Assembly: GCA_947446595.1 (NCBI GenBank)
Contig: CANFGS010000005.1
Span: 1-64,000 of the forward strand
Reading direction: 5' to 3'
Source of the DNA: Neisseriaceae bacterium
Lineage (GTDB): Bacteria; Pseudomonadota; Gammaproteobacteria; Burkholderiales; UBA11063
Length of the DNA: 64,000 bases
Shown here piece after piece: positions 57,374-64,000 of the stretch. The translations under genes were made by a program, and so were the position numbers. Within the stretch, counting starts at the first letter, position 1, and each line of letters starts with the position of its first letter. Under the pieces are notes generated by a model, which saw only the letters and a program-made list of their open reading frames with translations, did no database searches and was not told the DNA's origin.

Positions 57374-58537
57374 ATGTCTTATTACTTATTTACTTCAGAG
57401 TCTGTATCTGAAGGTCATCCTGATAAAGTTGCAGATCAGATTTCAGATGCAATTTTAGATGCTGTTTTTACTCAAGATAAATACTCACGCGTTGCCGCTG
57501 AAACCCTAGTTAATACAGGTCTAGTAGTATTAGCTGGTGAGATCACGACTTCGGCTCACGTAAACTATGCTCAAGTAGCTCGCGATGTTATTCGCGATAT
57601 TGGTTATACCAAAAATGAATATGGTTTTGCTGCTGATAGCTGTGAGGTTTTGGTTAATTATGACGAGCAGTCTCAGGATATAGCCCAAGGTGTCAATGAA
57701 GGGCAAGGCCTTGATCTTGATCAAGGTGCTGGAGATCAAGGGTTGATGTTTGGATATGCATGTGATGAAACCCCAACTCTAATGCCTTTTTCGATATATT
57801 ATTCGCACCGCCTAATGGAGCAACAAGCAAAGCTTCGTAAAAACGGTCAATTATCGTGGTTACGCCCTGATGCCAAAGCACAATTGACAGTTCGTTATGA
57901 TTCAAAAACAGGACTTCCTATTGCTATTGATACAGTTGTTTTATCCACACAGCATGATCCCGAGATATCCCACGCCCAAATAGAAGAAGCAGTTATTGAA
58001 GAAATTATCAAGCCGATACTACCTGCTAATATGGTAAATAGTGATATTAGGTATTTGATTAACCCTACAGGTAAATTTGTGATTGGTGGACCTATGGGGG
58101 ACTGTGGTCTTACGGGGCGTAAGATTATTGTAGATACATACGGTGGGGCTGCTCCTCATGGTGGAGGTGCCTTCTCAGGCAAAGATCCATCTAAAGTTGA
58201 TAGATCTGCTGCATATGCCGCTCGTTATGTTGCCAAAAATATCGTAAAAAGTAGACTAGCGACGCAAGCTCAGGTGCAAATAGCTTATGCTATAGGTGTA
58301 GCTAGACCAGTTGGGATTAATGTACATACTTTTGGTACCGGTAAAGTTAGTGATAGACGTATCGAAGAATTGGTGAATAAACACTTTGATTTACGTCCTA
58401 AAGGTATCATTACCGAACTAGATTTACTGCGTCCAATATATAGAAAAACAGCTGCTTATGGCCATTTTGGACGTGAACTTGATACATTTAGTTGGGAAAA
58501 AACAGACAAAGCATCAATTTTAGCTAGTGAAATATAA
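57374..58537 (+). CDS. metK: S-adenosylmethionine synthetase
   Basis: Makes SAM from methionine and ATP. Seen: [31 protein letters not shown] (methionine-binding GAGDQG), [15 protein letters not shown] (P-loop) and the ending FSWEKTD. 387 aa, normal. The ribosome-binding site AAAGGA lies directly before ATG 57374. Confidence 0.98.
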   Translation: MSYYLFTSESVSEGHPDKVADQISDAILDAVFTQDKYSRVAAETLVNTGLVVLAGEITTSAHVNYAQVARDVIRDIGYTKNEYGFAADSCEVLVNYDEQSQDIAQGVNEGQGLDLDQGAGDQGLMFGYACDETPTLMPFSIYYSHRLMEQQAKLRKNGQLSWLRPDAKAQLTVRYDSKTGLPIAIDTVVLSTQHDPEISHAQIEEAVIEEIIKPILPANMVNSDIRYLINPTGKFVIGGPMGDCGLTGRKIIVDTYGGAAPHGGGAFSGKDPSKVDRSAAYAARYVAKNIVKSRLATQAQVQIAYAIGVARPVGINVHTFGTGKVSDRRIEELVNKHFDLRPKGIITELDLLRPIYRKTAAYGHFGRELDTFSWEKTDKASILASEI

Positions 58538-58641
58538 TTTATTTACATTTAAATTGACAATTTGATGACTTTGCAATGCATTGATTTGTATGGTTATATA
58601 TATAAATATGTCGCTTAATATTGCGCCGCACTATAAAATCA

Positions 58642-58670
58642 TTTTGACTCTTATTTTTTTATGCTACAAT
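58642..58670 (+). promoter_or_regulatory. Probable promoter of the RRM protein
   Basis: TTTTGACT near 58642-58649 and TGCTACAAT (58662-58670), an extended -10 one base from consensus. It predicts a leader of about 110 bases with TGAGAA and TTCTCA arms, perhaps temperature sensitive like cold-shock leaders. The gap 58538-58789 contains nothing else. Confidence 0.45.
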
Positions 58671-58789
58671 TGTGTCTGGTGTGAGAAAGTTTAAATATGT
58701 CCTTTATTACTAATCATTTTGATTAATTAAAGTTATTTAAAGTATTCTTCTCATATTTTTTTTAATTATCATATACGGAAAAGTAATAA

Positions 58790-59068
58790 ATGGATAATAA
58801 ATTATTTGTAGCTTCTTTAAGCTTCAAAATTAGAGATGCAGAATTAACAGAGATTTTTGCATCAGTTGGTGAAGTAGTTTCAGCTAAAGTAATCCTTGAT
58901 CGCGATGGTCGCAGTAAAGGTTTTGGTTTTGTTGAAATGGCTACTCAAGAAGATGCTGATCAAGCAATTACTAAACTTAACGGTAGTAATCAATTTGGTC
59001 GTGATATTGTTGTTAACAAACAAAAACCACAAGAACCAAAAACGTTTCGTCCACGCGAACGTTACTAA
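58790..59068 (+). CDS. RRM-type RNA-binding protein (cold-inducible type)
   Basis: 92 residues with one RNA recognition motif: RNP2 LFVASLSF near residue 4 and RNP1 KGFGFVEM in the middle, then a basic Arg-rich tail (FRPRERY). Such small single-RRM proteins are known from cyanobacteria and many proteobacteria and are often induced by cold. RNA targets unknown. Monocistronic: own promoter and terminator. Confidence 0.93.
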   Translation: MDNKLFVASLSFKIRDAELTEIFASVGEVVSAKVILDRDGRSKGFGFVEMATQEDADQAITKLNGSNQFGRDIVVNKQKPQEPKTFRPRERY

Positions 59069-59104
59069 TATCTAAGGACTAAAATCCTTAAATATTAAGC
59101 TTTT

Positions 59105-59135
59105 AAAATAGCACACCTTTGGTGTGCTATTTTTA
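59105..59135 (+). terminator. Intrinsic terminator after the RRM gene
   Basis: AAAATAGCACACC, loop TTT, GGTGTGCTATTTTT: a 13-bp stem with a T-rich end. The next gene's ribosome-binding site starts three bases later. Confidence 0.92.
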
Positions 59136-59147
59136 TTAAGGGGTATA

Positions 59148-59840
59148 ATGCAACAACAAACTTTGAGGATTCAGCCACGAGATGTGGAAGTTTTGAAATT
59201 TCTTGACCTAGTTGGTTATGCTCCTGTTAGTCAAATAGTTGATGCTATTGGTGCTGACATTAGTGAAAAAGCTACATTAGTTCGGCGCTTAAATTTATTA
59301 TGCAAGTCTAGCTATCTTAAAACCTTCACTACCCAAAATGGTAATTATTATGCTCTTGCTAGAAAAGGGCGAGGAGACAATAATTTAATTACTAGTATCA
59401 AGTTAGATCAGCTTTCTCATCATGATTTCTTAACTCAGTTATTTCTTTTAGTTCAAAATAATCCTAAATGTTTTCAATTATTATCCGAGCGTGAGGTCAT
59501 CAATAGTTATAAAACTGTTGGTAAGAATGGTAAAGTACCCGATATGATAATTAACGACTGGATTATAGAATATGAGCGCACTAGTAAGAGTGTTAGAGCT
59601 TCTCGTGATGTTGTTGATTATTGGACATCTCGTGAACGTAAGATGCTATGTGTGATATATGAAACTAATGAAATTAAAAATCGATATAGTGGATTGCTTA
59701 ACGCACGTGTCAAATTATTAGCGCGCGAAGATTTTAATGATATATTTCAGATTTTGGGAAGTAGTATGGTCGAACAGTCAATTGATAATAATAAAGTGGA
59801 TGATGAATTCTTAAATGCTATTAGAAGTAAGTATTTATGA
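59148..59840 (+). CDS. wHTH and PD-(D/E)XK-like protein, replication-relaxation type
   Basis: 230 residues from ATG 59148, with AAGGGG before it. The N-terminal winged-helix-like part (DVEVLKFLDLVGYAPVSQIVD, LVRRLNLLCKSSYLKTF) leads to HHDFLTQLFLL and then PDMIINDWIIEYERTSKS (Asp132, Glu141, Glu143, Lys147), similar to a PD-(D/E)XK nuclease core. This layout resembles the replication-relaxation family of plasmids and integrative elements. The stop overlaps the VirD4-like gene by four bases, so they are a pair. No relaxase or other transfer gene is near. Confidence 0.65.
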   Translation: MQQQTLRIQPRDVEVLKFLDLVGYAPVSQIVDAIGADISEKATLVRRLNLLCKSSYLKTFTTQNGNYYALARKGRGDNNLITSIKLDQLSHHDFLTQLFLLVQNNPKCFQLLSEREVINSYKTVGKNGKVPDMIINDWIIEYERTSKSVRASRDVVDYWTSRERKMLCVIYETNEIKNRYSGLLNARVKLLAREDFNDIFQILGSSMVEQSIDNNKVDDEFLNAIRSKYL

Positions 59841-61723
59841 TAATTAAAAAATACATGTATCGTTTGGGACTTGCTAGATTTGACTTATTAGCATTTTTAT
59901 TTTATGGATCTTTTTTATTATTCACCTTGCCAAGTTTGAAATATATTGGTTATATCTGTGCATTTGCAGCATTAATTTATATGGTGGTTTTTGAGTTTAA
60001 GGCTTTGATGTATAAAGATTTGGAAAGTTTTGAACCAAATTTATCTGAATTAAAGCGGCGTAATAATATTATCGATGCTCTTGGGGTAATAACTTTCATA
60101 GTAGTTAGTGCGATATATGGCTTAGAGTCATTGCTAGGTGCTATATGTATAATTGGCGCTTTAGTAACAATACGAGCAAATATATTTATTATGATAGCAC
60201 TTTTCGTTAGCATAATAATACTTATAGTTAATTTTTTTCATTTTGATTTAGTGTTGTTTATTGATTACCCGCATCAGTTTTTTGATATGTATCATAGCTA
60301 TGGTTTAAGCTTTGCAATTGACAAATTTATAATAAAAGCCAATCACCCGAATATAGGGCAGTTATATATCTTAGTACCGTATATGTTATTTATGCTAGGC
60401 TTAGTAATTGAACATGGGCGCAATTACAATAAAATGTTGTTGATAAAATCATCTAAACAAGATATGGAGTTAATTACAGATGATGCAATTAGCTTTGGGC
60501 ATGAAATTACTAGTGGGAAAGAGATTCAAATAACCTATAAGGAATTAAACACCCATATGTATATTAATGGGGCAAGCGGTTCGGGTAAGACAGTTGCAAT
60601 GTTAAATTTCGTGATAGAAGCAGCTATGAAGGAAATTCCGTTAATTTATATAGATGGTAAGGGTGCAACTGACTTGGAGGAGAAAATCTCAAAAATTGCT
60701 CGTAATCATGGGCGAACATTTAGGGTTTTTACCTTGAGTCCTGATTCTGTCGCTGAGGCAAGTGCTTATGACTTTTTGGGTTCGGGTACATTTACCGAAA
60801 AAAAGAATCGCATTATGCAGTTATTTATACAAGCTGACGGAGCTGGGACTTCGTACTATCAAGATAATTTGGAGAGTTTTATAAATAGAGTATTTATGGT
60901 GATTTATCAGCAAGGTTTGAAGATAGATTTATATAGATTCTTGGTTTTAATTACTGATATCAATGATCTAGTAGAGTTTGCCAAAAAAGATGTGGTTTTG
61001 GATGATGGTTCTGTGGTTAATTGGCAGCGCTACTTTGAAGAAGTTAGGGATATGAAGCCTGAGAATAGCCCAAGAACCAGAATAATCACCAAGTTAGATC
61101 CTTTTATTCATAGTAGTTATGGGCATTTATTTAATGTAATAGCTAAGGATAATATTATTAGCTTAAGGCAGTCGATTCGAAATGGTGAAATAGTATTATT
61201 TTTATTGGATGCTTCAGCTTTTTCTTTGGATACACAGAGGGTTGCTAAGATGGTAATAAGTGATATAAACGCAACTTTTTCAGAGCTTGGAAAGTTAAAA
61301 ACACCGCTTAAGACATTTTGTTGTTTTGATGAGTTTAAAAATTATGAGACTGATGCAATTAGTAAGACTATTAGCCTACATAGGTCAAATGGTATGCATG
61401 CTATTATTGGTACACAGTCATTAGCATTGATTGATAGAGAAATTGGTAATGGGATATTGGCTAATTGTCAGACGCATTTGATTATGGCTTCCGCCGATGA
61501 AGATGCTATGCGTTTTAGTGAAGAATTTGGCAAGATGGATAAGATGGATACAACTACTAGAATAAGGGACGATAAAGTTAGTGAATTGGTGACTAAAACT
61601 ATCAGAGCTTATAAAATAGATAAGCAGGATATTAAGGATATAGTAGTAAATACGGGGCAAGGATATTTACATCGTAAGGCAGTAGGTGCCAAACCAGTAA
61701 AAATCCAAGTCAAACAAAATTAG
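59837..61723 (+). CDS. VirD4/TraD-like coupling ATPase
   Basis: 628 residues. About six hydrophobic helices in the first ~195 residues, then a RecA-like motor: Walker A GASGSGKT (245-252), Walker B CFDEF (Asp498, Glu499), GTQSLALIDRE and ANCQTHLIMASADEDA, which match the TraD/VirD4 coupling protein group. Such proteins feed DNA or protein to a type IV secretion channel, but no such channel genes lie here. Coupled to the upstream wHTH gene. Confidence 0.8.
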   Translation: MIIKKYMYRLGLARFDLLAFLFYGSFLLFTLPSLKYIGYICAFAALIYMVVFEFKALMYKDLESFEPNLSELKRRNNIIDALGVITFIVVSAIYGLESLLGAICIIGALVTIRANIFIMIALFVSIIILIVNFFHFDLVLFIDYPHQFFDMYHSYGLSFAIDKFIIKANHPNIGQLYILVPYMLFMLGLVIEHGRNYNKMLLIKSSKQDMELITDDAISFGHEITSGKEIQITYKELNTHMYINGASGSGKTVAMLNFVIEAAMKEIPLIYIDGKGATDLEEKISKIARNHGRTFRVFTLSPDSVAEASAYDFLGSGTFTEKKNRIMQLFIQADGAGTSYYQDNLESFINRVFMVIYQQGLKIDLYRFLVLITDINDLVEFAKKDVVLDDGSVVNWQRYFEEVRDMKPENSPRTRIITKLDPFIHSSYGHLFNVIAKDNIISLRQSIRNGEIVLFLLDASAFSLDTQRVAKMVISDINATFSELGKLKTPLKTFCCFDEFKNYETDAISKTISLHRSNGMHAIIGTQSLALIDREIGNGILANCQTHLIMASADEDAMRFSEEFGKMDKMDTTTRIRDDKVSELVTKTIRAYKIDKQDIKDIVVNTGQGYLHRKAVGAKPVKIQVKQN

Positions 61724-61729
61724 CGTGTC

Positions 61730-61896
61730 CCAAGGGCATCCCAAACAAGAATATTTGCGTGTAATTTAGAGCAAGTACATGGATCCCAGCCTGCTGCTTT
61801 GACGACGGATATCGGCGCTGCTTCGAATAATTGCAGGTCATCCCAAACAAGAATATTTTGCTGTTCGTAGCGAGTTTGGGATCCATGCTCTAAATT
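61730..61896. repeat. Dispersed MITE-like repeat copy
   Basis: gcatcccaaacaagaatatt, tacatggatcccagcctgct, gacgacggatatcggc, then gtcatcccaaacaagaatat, ttgctgttcgtagcgagttt and gggatccatgctctaaattg. Between the VirD4-like gene and the M48-family gene. Confidence 0.88.
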
Positions 61897-61920
61897 GTAA
61901 TTTTATAGGAGTTATCAATT

Positions 61921-62913
61921 ATGATCTACATAGCTTTAAATGTAATATTTAACGCATTTATTCTAGCGATAATTTTACTTATTGGTGCTGATTTTATGCA
62001 TATAAAGCCACATATAGCATGGTGCTTAGGATATGTAATTGCCGCACTTTTAGCTATTATTGGGTACACAAAGTTTGCGACTTCTACTATTGGACTATTT
62101 ATACCAAGGCGTAATATGGTTGGGCGTGAGATTAACAAATTAGAGCCTTTATTTCAAGAGGTAATAAACAAAACGAATAATGAGTATAATACAAATTATA
62201 AGCTTGTAGATTTTAATATTAAAGTATCAGATAATAAGATAGTTAATACTTTTGCTATTGGTTACAATACAATCATAATAAATCGAGGTGCATTTGAAAA
62301 ACTTACTAATGAACAATTACAAGCAGTTTTAGCTCATAATATGGGGTGTTTATATTACCGTGATAGTGTTAGAAGTACGGCTTTGCTATTTAGCTCTTTA
62401 GGTTCACGGGTTATTATGGGTATTTATGGTATATATTTAGCTTTTGCTACTATTGTGAGTAATAGTTTCAAAGGAAAAAATTCCAAAATATTGGCATTAA
62501 TTAGTTGGTTGCCGTTATTGGTATTTTTACCGGTAATTATCCTTAACTTTATTGGAGCAAAGTTATTTAATATACTAAATCTTAAGGCAAGTCGAGATGC
62601 AGAATATAGGGCTGATGCCTTTGCTATAAATCTAGGGTACAAGGCTGATTTGATTTCAGCTCTTGAAGTATTAGATGCTATCACTATTCATGATAATAGT
62701 TTTGTAGCTAAATTAATGTCATCACATCTACCAACAATGTCTCGCATTGGTGCTATTGAAGATGAAAAAATAGCTACGCCAAACTTAGTTACACCATTTG
62801 TAGCAACAAACTCATCAGATATAGGCGGAAATAGTGAAGTCCTAAGGCTTGGCGCTATATTATGCCTTGGAGCGGTAATATGGTGTTATTTTGGTATGGT
62901 TTGCGTGGGTTAG
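61921..62913 (+). CDS. M48-family membrane protein without HEXXH (pseudoprotease)
   Basis: 330 residues with two N-terminal helices, further helices around residues 155-225, and an M48/HtpX-like middle: LTNEQLQAVLAH-NMGC-LYYRDSV. Where active members have HEXXH there is HNMGC (139-143): the catalytic Glu and second His are lost. The third ligand Glu228 (SRDAEYRADAFAINLG) is retained. A regulatory or structural role is possible. GGAG precedes the ATG. Confidence 0.8.
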   Translation: MIYIALNVIFNAFILAIILLIGADFMHIKPHIAWCLGYVIAALLAIIGYTKFATSTIGLFIPRRNMVGREINKLEPLFQEVINKTNNEYNTNYKLVDFNIKVSDNKIVNTFAIGYNTIIINRGAFEKLTNEQLQAVLAHNMGCLYYRDSVRSTALLFSSLGSRVIMGIYGIYLAFATIVSNSFKGKNSKILALISWLPLLVFLPVIILNFIGAKLFNILNLKASRDAEYRADAFAINLGYKADLISALEVLDAITIHDNSFVAKLMSSHLPTMSRIGAIEDEKIATPNLVTPFVATNSSDIGGNSEVLRLGAILCLGAVIWCYFGMVCVG

Positions 62914-63007
62914 CTACTTCAGTATAGGAAATTGAAGCGAGATATGATAAAATATAGTATTATTTGAATAATTTGAATAAATATATGACAATTAAAGAAA
63001 GATTATT

Positions 63008-63265
63008 ATGAAAAAAGTAACAATATATACCAAAGAAACATGCCCATACTGCGTTATGGCAAAAAATCTACTTAAACAAAAAGGTGTTAGTGAATTTGAA
63101 GAAATTAGAATTGACCTTGATCCTGAAGTTCGTCAAAAAATGATCGATATGACAGGTAGAATGACAGTTCCACAAATTTATATAGGTGACACACATGTAG
63201 GTGGCTTTGATGATTTATCAGCCTTAAACAAAGGTGGCAAATTAGATGAGTTATTAGTGGGGTAA
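63008..63265 (+). CDS. grxC: Glutaredoxin 3
   Basis: 85 residues with the dithiol motif TCPYC (Cys12, Cys15), TVPQIYIGD with cis-Pro, and GGFDDLSAL for glutathione binding. Acts in glutathione-dependent disulfide reduction. The thioesterase gene follows after two bases. Confidence 0.96.
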   Translation: MKKVTIYTKETCPYCVMAKNLLKQKGVSEFEEIRIDLDPEVRQKMIDMTGRMTVPQIYIGDTHVGGFDDLSALNKGGKLDELLVG

Positions 63266-63267
63266 TT

Positions 63268-63663
63268 ATGTCTATTGAGCATTTTGAAGTACGGGACAAT
63301 GAGTTAGATACCCAAGGTGTTGTAAATAATGCAAATTATTTTATATATATGGCACATGCAAGGCATAAGTTTGCTGAATCAATAAATATTGATTTTGTAG
63401 AAATGGCTCAGAGCAATCAAAATTTATTTCTTATTAGCTCTCATATAGATTTTAAATATCCACTAAAAAGTGGAGACAAATTTTTTATTGAAACAGTTAT
63501 AATCCCTGAGGGTAAAATTAGATTTGCGTTTGAACAGGTTGTTAAAAAAATGGATGGTACTATTGTTGCTAAAGGTTTAAATATTTGTGTTTGTATTGAT
63601 GAAAATAATCGAAGACGACCGTATCTCCCTAAAAAAATAGCTGATTTATTGAATAACGCCTAG
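63268..63663 (+). CDS. Acyl-CoA thioesterase, YbgC/FadM (4HBT) type
   Basis: 131 residues, hot-dog fold: FEVRDNELDTQGVVNNANYFIYMAHAR contains the 4HBT core with catalytic Asp and Asn (short part DTQGVVNNANY), then the long strand IDFKYPLKSGDKF. Substrate unknown. Cotranscribed with glutaredoxin. Confidence 0.85.
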   Translation: MSIEHFEVRDNELDTQGVVNNANYFIYMAHARHKFAESINIDFVEMAQSNQNLFLISSHIDFKYPLKSGDKFFIETVIIPEGKIRFAFEQVVKKMDGTIVAKGLNICVCIDENNRRRPYLPKKIADLLNNA

Positions 63664-63867
63664 ACTAGATTGGCATCAATTAATTCTATGCTATTTATGA
63701 TTTGAGCAAATCCAAAAGCAAGATATCTAGGATATAACTTGTGTTTGAAGTGCTTGGTGGCTTTCAAAACATGATACAATATTGTCTGCTTACATTAAAA
63801 TTTAATATAATTTGTATCTATAACCATTTTGAAGTTACTCGGATCTGGCTTGACAAGGAATCTCTTA

Positions 63868-64000
63868 ATGAACCGCTACTTAATTTCTCTGAACTTTTTA
63901 TTTCTCATTACTCCAGCGCTTGCAAATGCAACTATAAATAATAATGAGGTTTTTATTGATTCGAACAGTTATTACCAAAATCCATATGGAAACATACCAA
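63868..64000 (+). CDS. Secreted protein, N-terminal part only
   Basis: ATG 63868 preceded by AAGGAA. The first 44 codons encode a signal peptide (RYLISLNFLFLITPALANA) and then TINNNEVFIDSNSYYQ. The gene runs off the right edge. No family can be assigned from this piece. The gap before it (63664-63867) shows nothing else. Confidence 0.75.
   Translation, partial: MNRYLISLNFLFLITPALANATINNNEVFIDSNSYYQNPYGNIP

Noticed and set aside
57939..57952. TTATCCACA, a perfect DnaA-box sequence
   Set aside because: A single copy inside the metK coding region, with no dnaA, dnaN or AT-rich unwinding region near; a chance match.

Overview
The window is AT-rich chromosomal DNA, densely packed with housekeeping genes. 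It suggests a free-living or host-associated low-GC proteobacterium. Several traits point to a betaproteobacterium, perhaps near Neisseriales: the tRNA-Tyr/Gly/Thr-tuf cluster, a folC-SPOR-cvpA-purF block, neighbouring rapZ and HPr kinase genes, DarP (YjgA), a ZipA-like protein, and 20-bp dyads laid out like neisserial dRS3. This placement is an inference from gene content, not a phylogeny.

Layout. 1-2779 (minus): start of tuf, three tRNAs, topA. 2804-6496: dprA, divergent from def-priA. 6668-13992 (minus): two tandem amino-acid permeases, ubiX, tilS, accA, a small exported protein, an AmpE/CobD-like membrane protein and a purine phosphoribosyltransferase. 14108-18069 (plus): gpmI, an EnvC-like factor, a flippase. 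18188-31720 (minus): engB, two related lipoproteins, asnS-pgk, rapZ, a short hprK, rsfS, nadD, purF, cvpA, a SPOR protein, folC and two small proteins. 31923-43095 (minus): a frameshifted lipoprotein, scoB-scoA, rpsI-rplM, a RelBE-type module, a PBP4 homologue, dcd, rluB, a COG4255-like protein, dapF, lipB, ybeD, scpB, scpA, eda. 43413-48239 (plus): clpB with a heat-shock promoter, then oxyR-ahpC-ahpD with a near-consensus OxyR site. 48439-49782: pmbA. 49931-64000 (plus): darP, a zipA-like gene, a nonsense-interrupted lipoprotein, potABCD, metK with a structured leader, an RRM protein, a wHTH/nuclease-like protein paired with a VirD4-like ATPase, an M48-family protein that has lost HEXXH, a glutaredoxin, a thioesterase and the start of a secreted protein.

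A dispersed MITE-like repeat occurs at nine clear intergenic sites. Its ends are inverted copies of an AGAGCATGGATCCCA-type sequence, and in some copies it supplies the last codons and stop of a gene. Two lipoprotein genes carry single inactivating changes, which suggests continuing gene decay.

The least ordinary parts are the metK leader RNA, the wHTH/VirD4-like pair, the M48 pseudoprotease, the short HPr kinase, scpA without a usual start codon, and the repeat family. No complete new defence or mobile system is evident.
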